A DNA stretch of 61,897 bases from Clostridiales bacterium (GCA_021205725.1 JAJPWY010000001.1:1-61897); one strand, 5' to 3'; positions 43,390 to 52,106 are shown, counted from the first letter of the stretch. Made by a program: numbers and translations. Notes: a model not told the origin generated them from the letters alone.

Positions 43390-43428
43390 AAAACCGGCCC
43401 CGTGCGTTGCTGCACAGGGGCCGGTTTT
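43390..43428. terminator. Bidirectional terminator between amidase and yihY genes
   Basis: AAAACCGGCCCC and its perfect complement enclose a 15-base loop, with T-runs on both strands (TTTTCTGTT forward; TTTTTGTG reverse). Confidence 0.85.
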
Positions 43429-43446
43429 CTGTTCAGGGTGAAATCG

Positions 43447-44343
43447 TCACTTTTCCTTTTTGGAGAGGTTGAGATGAGGCAGCTTTCCGGTGCCGTATTT
43501 GTCCTCGAAGTTGGCCCAGACGAAGTTGAACACATTACCCATAATGACGATGTTGCTGCACAGAAACAGCCAGACCAGCAGGATGATTACCGATGCCAGG
43601 GAGCCGTATACCGTAGTATATCGGCTGGACGAGGTGATGAACTGGGAGAAAATCAGGGTGGCCACCACCAGGATCACCGAGGTCAGCAGGGCCCCGGGAC
43701 AGATGGTGCGCTTATGCCGGGGGGTACGGGCAGTGATTCGGTAGACCAGGGACAGGAACAGGAAGATGACGGCGAAGGGCATCACGATCTGAATCAGCCG
43801 CCAGCCGTAGTGGAGCACCGGGATGTCCAGCAGCACCCGAACCACATCCAGCAGCCAGTCGCCCAGCAGCACGATGAGCAGTGCGCCGTAAATCATAATG
43901 AGCATGCCCAGGGACATGAGGATGGAGAAGAGCACGCCTATGACCCCGCCCCGGATCCGTTCGCCGAAGATCTCGCCAAAAATGTCCATCAGCCCCCGGA
44001 AGGCCGCCGAGGATGCGGTGAGGGTCATGATAATGCCGCCGTTGAGAAGGGCAGCACTCTGATTTTCGGTCACAAAGGCCAGATAGTCCTCCAGAATGGC
44101 TCCGATGGTGGAGGGAACCGCCTCCAGAATGCGGTTGAGCACATCAGAACCTTCGATGGGCAACATACCCAGGATGGTGGAGATAATCATCAGCACAGGA
44201 AAGACGCTCAGCAGCATATAGTAGGCCAGCTGCGCACTGGCCCGGGAGATGCGCTTGTCCAGATAAATATGCACCAGCTCCAGGCTGAACTGTACCGCAG
44301 TCCTGTCTTTCCACCTGCTCAATCCGGTCTTCCTCCCTTCCAT
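43447..44343 (-). CDS. YihY/BrkB-family membrane protein
   Basis: The 298-residue protein has about six membrane helices and the family signature ASAQLAYYMLLSVFPVLMIISTILG near residue 36. Others include GALLIVLLGDWLLDV and YGSLASVIILLVWLFLCSNIVIMG. YihY proteins were once called RNase BN; their real function is unknown, possibly lipid or envelope related. It ends at a shared terminator facing the amidase gene and follows rpsT, whose own terminator lies between them. Confidence 0.88.
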   Translation of the reverse strand: MEGRKTGLSRWKDRTAVQFSLELVHIYLDKRISRASAQLAYYMLLSVFPVLMIISTILGMLPIEGSDVLNRILEAVPSTIGAILEDYLAFVTENQSAALLNGGIIMTLTASSAAFRGLMDIFGEIFGERIRGGVIGVLFSILMSLGMLIMIYGALLIVLLGDWLLDVVRVLLDIPVLHYGWRLIQIVMPFAVIFLFLSLVYRITARTPRHKRTICPGALLTSVILVVATLIFSQFITSSSRYTTVYGSLASVIILLVWLFLCSNIVIMGNVFNFVWANFEDKYGTGKLPHLNLSKKEK

Positions 44344-44389
44344 GCAGTTCTCTGTTCCGTCACATCATATGATATGAGATCCGTTTACC

Positions 44390-44417
44390 AAAAAACCGTC
44401 TGCTTTTGGCAGACGGT
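44390..44417 (-). terminator. Terminator of rpsT
   Basis: On the minus strand AAACCGTCTGC pairs with GCAGACGGTTT around a 5-base loop, followed by TTTTTT. Confidence 0.88.
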
Positions 44418-44442
44418 TTGGTGCAGTACCAGTTTATCACAA

Positions 44443-44709
44443 TCAGCCCTGGATAGCATTCAGCTTGATGGTCATCTGGCTCTTTTTGTTTGCAGCCTTG
44501 TTCTTGTGAATCAGGCCCTTGGCGGCGGCCTTGTCCACAGTCTTCACGGCAGCTTTGTAGGCGCTATCAGCCTCGCTGCGGTTGCCATCGGCCACGGCGA
44601 CATCAAACTTTTTCAGGGAAGTCTTCATGGCGGACTTTGCGGCCTTGTTCTGCAGGGCCTTGGCCTCATTCACCTTGACACGCTTCTTGGCAGACTTAAT
44701 ATTCGGCAA
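44443..44709 (-). CDS. rpsT: 30S ribosomal protein S20 (TTG start)
   Basis: S20 (88 residues) is a three-helix protein bound at the base of the 30S subunit. The sequence PNIKSAKKRVKVNEAKALQNKAAKSAMKT and the C-terminal KGLIHKNKAANKKSQM are characteristic. The start is TTG, as in Escherichia coli rpsT, behind AGAGGAGG. It is divergent from gpr, which matches the Bacillus order holA-rpsT-gpr. Confidence 0.95.
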   Translation of the reverse strand: MPNIKSAKKRVKVNEAKALQNKAAKSAMKTSLKKFDVAVADGNRSEADSAYKAAVKTVDKAAAKGLIHKNKAANKKSQMTIKLNAIQG

Positions 44710-44761
44710 ACCAAACACCTCCTCTAATAGCAAGTTATACACGAACCCTGTGCGATTATGT

Positions 44762-44790
44762 ATTCTATCATCTCTCCCGGAAAAAAGCAA
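44762..44790 (-). promoter_or_regulatory. Promoter of rpsT
   Basis: TTGCTT, a 17-base spacer and TAGAAT on the minus strand, 53 bases before the TTG start. Confidence 0.7.
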
Positions 44791-44887
44791 CTGTTTTTTC
44801 AAAAAATTTAGTCTGCCCGTCGGGATGAACCTCCCAAGGGCAGGGAACACTGAGTCAAAGCGTCCATGTTATTCGGGAGGGATGAAA

Positions 44888-45775
44888 ATGGCAGTTCCAC
44901 GCACCGATCTGGCGGTAGAGGCCGCCCGTCAGCTCACCCGTCAGGGGCGACCGCCTCTGCCCGGGGTGAAGGAGCAGATCTACACCCGTCAGGGCTACCA
45001 GGTGACCCGGGTGGACATCACCAGCCCGGAGGGAGCAAAAGCAGTGGGCAAGCCCCAGGGTCGCTATCTGACCCTGGATCTGGAAGGGCTGCTCCGCCGG
45101 GAGTCCGACGCCTTTCCCCGGGCAGCCCGGGCGGTGGCGGGAGAACTGGGAAGCCTGCTGCCCCGGGAGCCGGAAAACCCCTCCGTCCTGGTGGTGGGGC
45201 TGGGCAATCGACTGGTCACGCCGGACGCCGTCGGGCCCCGGGCGGCGGATCACACCATGGTCACCCGGCATCTGGTACTCCAGGAGCCGGAGCGATTCGC
45301 CCCCTTTCGCCCGGTGGCGGCGCTGGCCGCCGGGGTGCTGGGCACCACCGGCATGGAGAGCGGCGAGGTGGTTCGGGCCCTGACCGACCGGCTTCGTCCG
45401 GGGCTGGTCATTGCGGTGGACGCTCTTGCCGCCCGATCCGTCCGGCGGCTGTGCTCCACGGTACAGATCGCCGATACGGGCATCATTCCCGGCTCGGGGG
45501 TGGGCAACGCCCGGCAAGCCCTGAACCGGGAGACACTGGGCGTCCCCGTCGTCGCCCTTGGCGTTCCGACGGTGGTGGACGCTGCGACCCTGGCCTCCGA
45601 CCTCACTGACGGAAAATGGACGCCGTCCCCGGACGGAGAGCTGTCCCATATGCTGGTAACACCCAAGGACATCGACGTGCTGGTGTCGGATGTCGCCAAG
45701 GTCATCGGCTACGGTATCGACCTGGCGTTGCAGGAGGGACTGACGGTAGAGGACATTGATCTGTTTTTATCCTGA
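44888..45775 (+). CDS. gpr: Germination protease GPR
   Basis: GPR (295 residues, peptidase family A25) degrades small acid-soluble spore proteins at germination. It starts MAVPRTDLAVEAARQL, where the TDLA stretch resembles the autoprocessing region, and has the hallmark VLVVGLGNRLVTPDAVGPRA and GIIPGSGVGNARQALNRETLGVPVVALGVPTVVDA. The GGAGGG site favours this ATG; another ATG two codons earlier is too close to it. The gene is normally followed by spoIIP, but here a convergent small membrane-protein gene begins 3 bases after the stop. Confidence 0.95.
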   Translation: MAVPRTDLAVEAARQLTRQGRPPLPGVKEQIYTRQGYQVTRVDITSPEGAKAVGKPQGRYLTLDLEGLLRRESDAFPRAARAVAGELGSLLPREPENPSVLVVGLGNRLVTPDAVGPRAADHTMVTRHLVLQEPERFAPFRPVAALAAGVLGTTGMESGEVVRALTDRLRPGLVIAVDALAARSVRRLCSTVQIADTGIIPGSGVGNARQALNRETLGVPVVALGVPTVVDAATLASDLTDGKWTPSPDGELSHMLVTPKDIDVLVSDVAKVIGYGIDLALQEGLTVEDIDLFLS

Positions 45776-45777
45776 TA

Positions 45778-46134
45778 TCAGGGTTTGCTGTACCAGGAGA
45801 GGAACCCGGTCAAAGCGGCTACGGCGATATCGGCAGACCAGAAGATGCGGTCTGTGGTGAGATCCATCAGCATCAGCACCCCAAAGACCGCCGCCGTCAC
45901 AACGCACCAGCGGAGGATCAGGGGCTTAAAGTTGCCCGCCTGCCAGCGCTGTACCACGTTCCGGGAGATACAGGCCAGCAGCACCACTGCCAGCAGGCCC
46001 AGGGAGACAGCCCAAATCAAGATCATAATGGTGGACATCCCGTCCAGCAGCCAGGACAGGAGGAGCAGACCGGTAGCCAGGGGAAATGCGATAAAGGCGG
46101 TGCGGTTCAGCCGCTGTAATGTTGTTCGCTTCAT
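45778..46134 (-). CDS. Small hypothetical membrane protein
   Basis: The 118-residue protein has four predicted membrane segments: AFIAFPLATGLLLLSWLL, MILIWAVSLGLLAVVLLACI, LRWCVVTAAVFGVLMLMDL and FWSADIAVAALTGFLSWY, between a basic N-terminus and a short tail. I do not recognise a family. The ATG has GGAGGT upstream. It ends 3 bases from the convergent gpr stop, so the two transcripts overlap at their 3' ends. Confidence 0.65.
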   Translation of the reverse strand: MKRTTLQRLNRTAFIAFPLATGLLLLSWLLDGMSTIMILIWAVSLGLLAVVLLACISRNVVQRWQAGNFKPLILRWCVVTAAVFGVLMLMDLTTDRIFWSADIAVAALTGFLSWYSKP

Positions 46135-46261
46135 GAATACCTCCAGACAGTGCGTGGCGGCGGTGACGCCGGATGGGTTTTCCTGATTATAGCGCATTTT
46201 CCCACTTCAGACAAGGTAAACCGTGCTTCGTGCGTCAGCGTCGGTGTGCACCCGCTCCCTC

Positions 46262-46290
46262 TTGCAATGTGAACCATTCGGCGGTAAAAT
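46262..46290 (+). promoter_or_regulatory. Promoter of the SDR gene
   Basis: TTGCAA, a 17-base spacer and TAAAAT, 74 bases before the start. Confidence 0.7.
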
Positions 46291-46363
46291 GATACTGCTT
46301 TTGAGACGGCAGCCGATACGCTTCGCCGTTCGAACCCGCCCTCACACCGGAAAGGAGCCGCAT

Positions 46364-47101
46364 ATGCCGCAAACCGTTCTCATCACCGGGGCCTCCCGGG
46401 GCATTGGAGCCGCCGCCGCCCTGTCCTTTGGCCGCCGGGGCTGGCAGGTAGGGGTCAACTATCTCCACAGCCGCCATCAGGCGGAGGAGGTCTGTCAGGC
46501 TGTCCGGGAGGCCGGAGGGACGGCGATCCCCATTCAGGGGGATGTCTCCTGCTCTGACGAGGCCGGGCGGACAGTGGAGACCGCCCTCTCTGCCCTCGGG
46601 GGGCTGGACGCCCTGGTGTGCAATGCGGGCATCGCCCTGCCCCAGATGCTGCTCACCGACGTCACCGACAGCCAGTGGCGGGAGCTGTTTGCCGCCGACG
46701 TGGACGGGGTGTTTTACACCTGTCGGGCGGCGCTGCCCCACCTTGTCCGTCAGAAGGCCGGAGCCATCGTCACCCTCTCCTCCATGTGGGGGCAGACCGG
46801 CGGCTCCTGCGAGGTGGCCTACTCCGCCGCCAAGGGTGCGGTCATCGCCTTTACCAGGGCCCTGGCGAAAGAGGTGGGCCCCTCCCGCATCCGGGTCAAC
46901 TGCGTCTGCCCGGGAGTAATTCAGACGGACATGAACGCCCACCTCTCACCGGACGATCTGGAGGCCCTCCGGCAGGAGACGCCTCTGGAATGTCTGGGGG
47001 AGCCGTCCGACGTGGCGGAGGCAATTTACTATCTCTGCGCCCCCCAGTCCCGGTTTATCACCGGTCAGGTGCTGGGGGTCAACGGAGGCATGGTCATCTG
47101 A
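46364..47101 (+). CDS. Short-chain dehydrogenase/reductase (FabG-like)
   Basis: The 245-residue classical SDR has the NAD(P)-binding TGASRGIGAAAALSF, NAG at about 85-87, the catalytic Ser in VTLSSMWGQTG, and YSAAKGAVIAF (Tyr-x3-Lys). The C-terminal stretch SRFITGQVLGVNGGMVI is FabG-like. It may be 3-oxoacyl-ACP reductase, but it stands alone without other fatty acid genes, so another alcohol/ketone substrate is equally possible. The start has AAAGGAG; upstream open frame carries the promoter. Confidence 0.85.
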   Translation: MPQTVLITGASRGIGAAAALSFGRRGWQVGVNYLHSRHQAEEVCQAVREAGGTAIPIQGDVSCSDEAGRTVETALSALGGLDALVCNAGIALPQMLLTDVTDSQWRELFAADVDGVFYTCRAALPHLVRQKAGAIVTLSSMWGQTGGSCEVAYSAAKGAVIAFTRALAKEVGPSRIRVNCVCPGVIQTDMNAHLSPDDLEALRQETPLECLGEPSDVAEAIYYLCAPQSRFITGQVLGVNGGMVI

Positions 47102-47128
47102 CCTTATAAAAAAGGTGATATCTGACAT

Positions 47129-47157
47129 TTGAAACAGGGTCAGTTTACTGGTATCAT
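47129..47157 (+). promoter_or_regulatory. Promoter of the ECF S-component gene
   Basis: TTGAAA, a 17-base spacer and TATCAT. Only about 45 bases separate it from the start, so there is no room for a typical riboswitch. Confidence 0.75.
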
Positions 47158-47204
47158 AGGGGCATCCTTAAGGAATGAGACTAAAATGATTGGAAGGATG
47201 CTCT

Positions 47205-47792
47205 ATGAAACAGACCTTTTCCACCCGTAAGCTGGCCTATCTGGGCCTGATGTCCGCTCTGGTCTTTGCCAGCAACTATGCCCGCATCGTGCTGCCCGTC
47301 TCCGTGGGCGGGAACACTGCCTTTACCCTGGCCAACATCGTCTGCGCCCTGTGCGGCCTGATCCTTGGCCCGGTGGGCGGCCTGGCCTCCGGCCTCGGTT
47401 CCGCCCTGTACGACCTGACCAATCCCCTCTATGCCGCCGAGTGCTGGATCACCTTTCTGACCAAGGGTGCTCTGGGCCTGGTGGCGGGCATTGTGGCCGC
47501 CGCCCTGCTGAAAAAGAACGAAAACCACCTCTATGCCAAGTACCTCACCGGCTCTGTAGCAGGCTGCGCCGCCTATTACGTCCTGTACTTCCTCAAGACC
47601 TTCCTCATCTCCGGCCTGTTCGCCGAGGCGGGCTCTGCCGCCCTGGGGCTGACCGCCATCGTCTCCAAGATCCCCGCCTCCGTCTTTAACGCCGTCATCG
47701 CCATCGTGGCGGCCCCACCTCTGGCCATCGCCCTGAAAAAGGCCCTGGAAAAGAGCGGCCTGGGACTGGACGGCCGGAAAAAGGCCGTCTGA
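47205..47792 (+). CDS. ECF transporter substrate-binding S component
   Basis: The 195-residue protein has six membrane segments with the S-component pattern: KLAYLGLMSALVFASNYARIVLP, NTAFTLANIVCALCGLILGPVGGLASGLGSALYDL and a conserved-looking LYAAECWITFLTKGALGLVAGI. S components bind a vitamin or metal and pair with a shared EcfAA'T module, not encoded here. The vitamin cannot be assigned: no riboswitch or pathway neighbour is present. The ATG has GGAAGGA upstream. A strong terminator follows. Confidence 0.85.
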   Translation: MKQTFSTRKLAYLGLMSALVFASNYARIVLPVSVGGNTAFTLANIVCALCGLILGPVGGLASGLGSALYDLTNPLYAAECWITFLTKGALGLVAGIVAAALLKKNENHLYAKYLTGSVAGCAAYYVLYFLKTFLISGLFAEAGSAALGLTAIVSKIPASVFNAVIAIVAAPPLAIALKKALEKSGLGLDGRKKAV

Positions 47793-47835
47793 CGCTCTCG
47801 CCTCTCTGCTTCCGGCATATGTGATAAATAGGAAA

Positions 47836-47881
47836 GCATCCCTGACCGGATAGCCGTCCGGTCAGGGATGCTACATTTTTG
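47836..47881 (+). terminator. Terminator after the ECF S-component gene (also serves purA)
   Basis: A perfect 15-bp stem, GCATCCCTGACCGGA with its complement and a 6-base loop, is followed by TACATTTTTG. It also faces the end of purA on the other strand. Confidence 0.85.
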
Positions 47882-47885
47882 CCTG

Positions 47886-49178
47886 TTACAGCTTAGGGGT
47901 GCGGCGGGTGATCTCCTCCCGCTTGGGGCCGGTGGAGACCAGGGTGATGGGCACGCCGATCTGCTGTTCGATGAAGTCCACATAGTTCTTCGCCTGCTGA
48001 GGGAGCTCCTCATACTCGGTGCAGCCCCGGATGTCGCACTTCCAGCCGGGGAGGGTGGTATATACTGCCTTTGCCCGATTCAGACGGGCGGGGACGGGGA
48101 ACACGTCCGTCACCTGGCCGTCGATCTCGTAGCCGGTGACTACCTTGATCTCGTCCAGATAGCCCAGCACGTCCAGGCAGGTCATGGCCACCTGAGTAGC
48201 CCCCTGAACCATGCAGCCGTACCGGCTGGCCACGGCGTCGTACCAGCCCACCCGACGGGGCCGTCCGGTGGTGGCGCCGTACTCGCCGCTGTCTCCGCCC
48301 CGATGACGCAGCTCCTCGCCCTCCGCTCCGGTGAGCTCGCAGACGAAAGGCTCCTTGTGAGAGCCGACGGAGGAGGAATAGGCCTTGGTGACGCAGATCA
48401 CGTCTTTCACGGCGGTGGGAGGGATGCTGGCCCCCACGCAGCCGAAGCCCGCCACGGTGTGGCTGGAGGTAGTGTAGGGGTAGATGCCCAGGTCAGGGTC
48501 CTTCATGCTGCCCAGCTGCCCCTCCAGGAGAATTTGTTTTCCCTCACGAACTGCGTCGTGGAGATAGGTGACGGTGTCCCCCACATAGGGAAGCAGCACC
48601 TCCCGCCAGCCCATGAGCTGGTCAAACAGCTCGTCCACGTTGAGCAGGGGCTTGTGGTACAGGTGCTCCAGCAGGACGTTTTTCAGTCCACAGACGTACT
48701 CCAGCCGCTCCCGCAGGCGCTGAGGGTCGTCCAGATCCGCCACCTGGATGCCGTTTTTGGCGTATTTGTCCGAATAGAAGGGAGCAATGCCGCTCTTGGT
48801 GGAGCCAAAGGCCTTGCCGCCCAGCCGCTCCTCCTCGTAGGCGTCAAACAGCACATGATAGGGCATCAGCAGCTCCGCCCGGTCGGACACCATCAGATGG
48901 GGGGCGGGGACGCCGCCGTCCGCCAGATGCTTCAGCTCCCGGGTCAGGCTCTCCACATTCAGAGCCACGCCGTTGGCGATGATGTTGGTGGTATGGGGAT
49001 AGAACACGCCGGAGGGCAGGAGGTGCAGGGAGAACTTGCCGTAGTCACAGATAATGGTGTGCCCGGCGTTGGCCCCGCCCTGGAACCGTACCACGATGTC
49101 GGACTGCCGGGCCAGCATATCGGTGATCTTGCCCTTGCCCTCGTCGCCCCAGTTGGCTCCTACGATTGCTTTGACCAT
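47886..49178 (-). CDS. purA: Adenylosuccinate synthetase
   Basis: PurA (430 residues) joins IMP and aspartate with GTP, the first step from IMP to AMP. It starts MVKAIVGANWGDEGKGKITD (GTP P-loop and catalytic Asp), with RFQGGANAGHTI, EGQLGSMKDPDLG, the TSS motif and TVTYLHD elsewhere. The loop residues for IMP and GTP appear complete. GAGGAG lies before the ATG. A near-consensus promoter and no riboswitch-sized leader are present. Confidence 0.97.
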   Translation of the reverse strand: MVKAIVGANWGDEGKGKITDMLARQSDIVVRFQGGANAGHTIICDYGKFSLHLLPSGVFYPHTTNIIANGVALNVESLTRELKHLADGGVPAPHLMVSDRAELLMPYHVLFDAYEEERLGGKAFGSTKSGIAPFYSDKYAKNGIQVADLDDPQRLRERLEYVCGLKNVLLEHLYHKPLLNVDELFDQLMGWREVLLPYVGDTVTYLHDAVREGKQILLEGQLGSMKDPDLGIYPYTTSSHTVAGFGCVGASIPPTAVKDVICVTKAYSSSVGSHKEPFVCELTGAEGEELRHRGGDSGEYGATTGRPRRVGWYDAVASRYGCMVQGATQVAMTCLDVLGYLDEIKVVTGYEIDGQVTDVFPVPARLNRAKAVYTTLPGWKCDIRGCTEYEELPQQAKNYVDFIEQQIGVPITLVSTGPKREEITRRTPKL

Positions 49179-49229
49179 AATGAATTGCTCCTCTGTACGG
49201 AAAGAATGACCGTTGAGCCGTACACCAGC

Positions 49230-49258
49230 ATTATAGACGATAACCCTCTTTGATGCAA
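49230..49258 (-). promoter_or_regulatory. Promoter of purA
   Basis: TTGCAT, a 17-base spacer and TATAAT on the minus strand, 52 bases before the purA start. Confidence 0.8.
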
Positions 49259-49294
49259 GGGGAAGTTGCGTGGTAAAGCGCTAAAGCGCCGTTT

Positions 49295-49690
49295 TCACCT
49301 GTGCCGTCTCACCGGTGCGCCCGTCTCCGTCTCCCAGCAGTCGGTGAAGGTGCGGCTCCTGCCCTCCCAGCGGAGCGACCAGCAGACGGTCAGCAGCCCC
49401 GGCTCCGCCTCCTCCGCCTGTCCCTCTACCAGGACGCTCTCCGTTGGGATGGGCCGGGAGGCGTCCAGAGCAGCCCGGGCCCGGACACAGAGGCGGGAAT
49501 GCTCCCCCTCCAGCCAGCGGCAGATGCAGTTCTCTACATGGCGATAGTACCGACGGATGCGCTCCGGGCCTCTCCCCTCCCCCGCCGTCTCCGGCAGGGC
49601 CAGATGGCAGGTCAGCACTGGCAGGCCCTCCCAGTCGTAGACCAGCTCCCGGTCATGCAGGTCGTCCCCGGCAGTCTCTGTGTGTCTCAC
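49295..49690 (-). CDS. Hypothetical protein (GTG start)
   Basis: I do not recognise this 131-residue protein. It starts at a GTG behind AGGGGAG. The sequence has YDWEGLPVLTCHLALPET, then a helix HVENCICRWLEG, and two strand pairs ending in WSLRWEGRSRTFTDCWETETGAPV, giving an alpha/beta layout like DUF3298-type domains of clostridial proteins; no signal peptide or membrane segment is present. It is divergent from the YerC-like regulator gene, with about 160 bases between the starts. Confidence 0.6.
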   Translation of the reverse strand: MRHTETAGDDLHDRELVYDWEGLPVLTCHLALPETAGEGRGPERIRRYYRHVENCICRWLEGEHSRLCVRARAALDASRPIPTESVLVEGQAEEAEPGLLTVCWSLRWEGRSRTFTDCWETETGAPVRRHR

Positions 49691-49754
49691 AGGCCTCTCC
49701 CCTTTCGTCGGTCTGCTCCATCCTATGCCCGGAGAAGATTTTCGTGAAAGGGTG

Positions 49755-49783
49755 TTTACTTTCACACACTACAATGATAAAAT
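49755..49783 (+). promoter_or_regulatory. Promoter of the YerC-methyltransferase-hslO run
   Basis: TTTACT, a 17-base spacer and TAAAAT, 68 bases before the yerC-like start. Confidence 0.65.
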
Positions 49784-49850
49784 ACGGGAAAGCGAACGAG
49801 AGCAGTGCGTTCCGGCGGCTCCGCAGACGCTCCACCAAGGAGGGAATGAA

Positions 49851-50162
49851 ATGTCCAAAATGACAGGGAAGGAACCCAGTAAGGCCCTTTATGAGACGAT
49901 TTTGCAGCTGAGAGACGCGGATGAGTGCTACCGCTTCTTCCAGGATCTCTGCACCGTGTCCGAGCTCCGGGCCATGGAGCAGCGCTACGACGTGGCGGTG
50001 CTGCTGGAAAAGGGCATGATCTACAATGACATTCTGGAAAAGACGGGGGCCTCCAGCGCCACCATCAGCCGGGTCAACCGCTCCCTGAATTACGGGGTAA
50101 ACGGCTACAAGGACGTTTTCGCTCATCAGGCAGAGCTGGCCGCAGCAGCGGAGGAGGCGTGA
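49851..50162 (+). CDS. YerC/YecD-family TrpR-like regulator
   Basis: The 103-residue protein resembles the TrpR-like YerC/YecD group: LYETILQLRDADECYRFFQDLCTVSELRAMEQRYDVAVLL followed by a helix-turn-helix (DILEKTGASSATISRVNRSLNYG). These proteins bind DNA; their effector is not known in most species. The start has AAGGAGGG. Its stop overlaps the GTG start of the methyltransferase gene by four bases (GTGA), so the two are coupled. Confidence 0.88.
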   Translation: MSKMTGKEPSKALYETILQLRDADECYRFFQDLCTVSELRAMEQRYDVAVLLEKGMIYNDILEKTGASSATISRVNRSLNYGVNGYKDVFAHQAELAAAAEEA

Positions 50163-50938
50163 ACGCCTACACCGGTCTGGCCGGGTGCTACGACGGGTTC
50201 ACCGGGGACGTGGACTATGACCGCTGGCTCCGGTGGTATCTCCGCTGGTTCCGGCAGGAGCGGACGCCGGTGGAGACGGTGCTGGATCTGGCCTGTGGCA
50301 CCGGGACGCTGACCTGTCTGCTGGCCCGGGAGGGCTATAACGTGGTCGGGGCGGACGGCTCCCCGGAGATGCTGGCCCAGGCCATGGACAAGGCCCTGTC
50401 TCTGGAGGAGGAGCGCCGCCCCCTGCTGCTCTGTCAGGAGATGGAGGAGCTGGAGCTGGCAGCGCCGGTGGACGCCTGTGTCTGCTCTCTGGACAGCCTG
50501 AACTACCTCACGGAGGAGGAGACGTTGGAGGCCGCTCTGAACTCGGTGGCCCGGTGGCTCCGCCCGGGAGGACTGTTCCTCTTTGACGTCATCCCCGTGT
50601 GGGAGTTTGCCCGGCGGGACGGGGCGGTCTATGTGGACGAGGATGAGGACGCTCTCTGTCTCTGGCGGGCGGATTACGACCCCTCCGACCAGACCATCGC
50701 CTACGGGCTGGATCTGTTCCAGCGTCAACGGGGGGAGCTGTGGACACGGGTGCAGGAGGAGCATCTGGAGCGAGGCTGGGATCTGAACCGGCTGGAGGCC
50801 CTGCTCACCCGGGCCGAGCTGGACGTGGAGCTGTGCTGCGGAGAGGACATGGCCTCGCCTCCGGGTGAGACGGACAGCCGGGTCTTTTTTGTCTGCCGGA
50901 GACGGCGCACCTATAAAATGAATCAACAGGAGGACTGA
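50159..50938 (+). CDS. Class I SAM-dependent methyltransferase (GTG start)
   Basis: The 259-residue protein has a seven-stranded methyltransferase fold: VLDLACGTGTLTCLLA (motif I), VVGADGSPEML (motif II acidic end), DACVCSLDSLNYL and LRPGGLFLFDV. The target is not apparent; similar proteins adjacent to YerC are annotated only as methyltransferases. The start is GTG within a GTGA overlap with yerC. HslO starts 6 bases after its stop, so a three-gene operon is likely. Confidence 0.88.
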   Translation: MNAYTGLAGCYDGFTGDVDYDRWLRWYLRWFRQERTPVETVLDLACGTGTLTCLLAREGYNVVGADGSPEMLAQAMDKALSLEEERRPLLLCQEMEELELAAPVDACVCSLDSLNYLTEEETLEAALNSVARWLRPGGLFLFDVIPVWEFARRDGAVYVDEDEDALCLWRADYDPSDQTIAYGLDLFQRQRGELWTRVQEEHLERGWDLNRLEALLTRAELDVELCCGEDMASPPGETDSRVFFVCRRRRTYKMNQQED

Positions 50939-50944
50939 CCTCAT

Positions 50945-51844
50945 ATGTCAGATAAGATCGTACGGGCCATCACCTCGGACGGGGCTGTCATGGCCTCGGC
51001 CATCACCGCCCGGAACCTGGTGGAGCAGGCGAGACAGCTCCACACCACTCTGCCCACCGCCACCGCCGCCCTGGGACGCAGCCTGATGGCCGCCTCCCTC
51101 ATGGGCAACCAGCTCAAGGGAGAGGGGGACAGCCTGACCCTGCAGATCCGGGGCGGAGGCCCTCTGGGTGGCATCACCTGCGTCTCCGATGCCGGGGGCA
51201 ACGTCCGGGGCTATGTCCAGAATCCCCACCTCCACCTGATGGAGAAGTATCAGGGCAAGCTGGACGTGGGGACGGCCGTGGGCACCGACGGCACCCTGAC
51301 CGTCATCAAGGATCTGGGGCTGAAGGAGCCGTATGTGGGCTCCGTCCCTCTGGTCAGCGGCGAGATCGCCGAGGACGTCACCGCCTATTTTGCCGTCAGC
51401 GAGCAGTTCCCCACCGCCTGCGCCCTGGGGGTGCTGGTGGAGCGGGATCAGTCGGTGGCCGCCGCCGGGGGCTACCTCATCCAGCTGCTGCCCGGGGCGG
51501 ACGACGAGACCATCGACCGGGTGGAGGCGGGCGTCCGTGCTCTGGGGAACGTCACCCCCCATCTGCAAAAGGGCATGACCCCAGAGGAGCTGATTACCGC
51601 CGCCCTGTCCGGCTTCCAGGTGGAGTTTCTGGACGAGAGCCCGGTGGAGTACCGCTGCAATTGCAACCGGAACCGGTATCAGCGGGCGCTGCTCAGTCTG
51701 CCCGCCGACGACCTGGAGGAGATGAGCCGGGAGCCGGAGGGGGCGGAGCTGAAATGCCAGTTCTGTGGAAAGACCTACCGCTTCTCCCAGGGAGAGCTGC
51801 GGGGACTGCTGGCCGCCAGGCGGCAGGCGGAGCGGGGACGGTGA
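50945..51844 (+). CDS. hslO: Hsp33 redox-regulated chaperone
   Basis: Hsp33 (299 residues) is a holdase switched on by oxidative unfolding. The N-terminal domain shows GRSLMAASLMGNQLKGEGDSLTLQIRGGGPLG; the C-terminal redox domain has CNCN and CQFC (about 236-270), the four zinc-binding cysteines. Length is normal. AGGAGG precedes the ATG. A GGGGACGG/CCGTCCCC hairpin overlaps its stop codon. Confidence 0.96.
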   Translation: MSDKIVRAITSDGAVMASAITARNLVEQARQLHTTLPTATAALGRSLMAASLMGNQLKGEGDSLTLQIRGGGPLGGITCVSDAGGNVRGYVQNPHLHLMEKYQGKLDVGTAVGTDGTLTVIKDLGLKEPYVGSVPLVSGEIAEDVTAYFAVSEQFPTACALGVLVERDQSVAAAGGYLIQLLPGADDETIDRVEAGVRALGNVTPHLQKGMTPEELITAALSGFQVEFLDESPVEYRCNCNRNRYQRALLSLPADDLEEMSREPEGAELKCQFCGKTYRFSQGELRGLLAARRQAERGR

Positions 51845-51923
51845 GCCGTCCCCTCCCCGTTCCGGCACCCTTGCACCCACGGCCTTGATTCCTTCTTCCA
51901 AGGAAAATTTCTGAAAAAAACGG

Positions 51924-51952
51924 TTGACAACCGTGGGCCCCTTGAGTATAAT
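51924..51952 (+). promoter_or_regulatory. Consensus promoter of the tRNA array
   Basis: A perfect TTGACA, 17-base spacer and perfect TATAAT lie 40 bases before the first tRNA, as expected for a strong stable-RNA promoter. Confidence 0.9.
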
Positions 51953-51991
51953 AATACCTGCGCTTGACGAGAGGCGCACGGGACTCCGGAC

Positions 51992-52065
51992 GGGAGCATA
52001 GCTCAGCTGGTTAGAGCACCTGCCTTACAAGCAGGGGGTCACAGGTTCGAGTCCTGTTGTTCCCA
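51992..52065 (+). tRNA. tRNA-Val (anticodon TAC)
   Basis: The 7-bp acceptor GGGAGCA pairs with TGTTCCC (one G-U), the anticodon loop is CTTACAA, and the T-arm is ACAGG-TTCGAGT-CCTGT. The 3' CCA is not encoded. Confidence 0.95.
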
Positions 52066-52106
52066 CTCTTCGTCCATGTGCAAAGCCCGTTTTCGGGATA
52101 CTGTCT

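Noticed and set aside
47102-47204. Riboswitch before the ECF S-component gene
   Set aside because: The distance from a good promoter to the start is about 45 bases, too short for known vitamin riboswitches, and no conserved core was seen.
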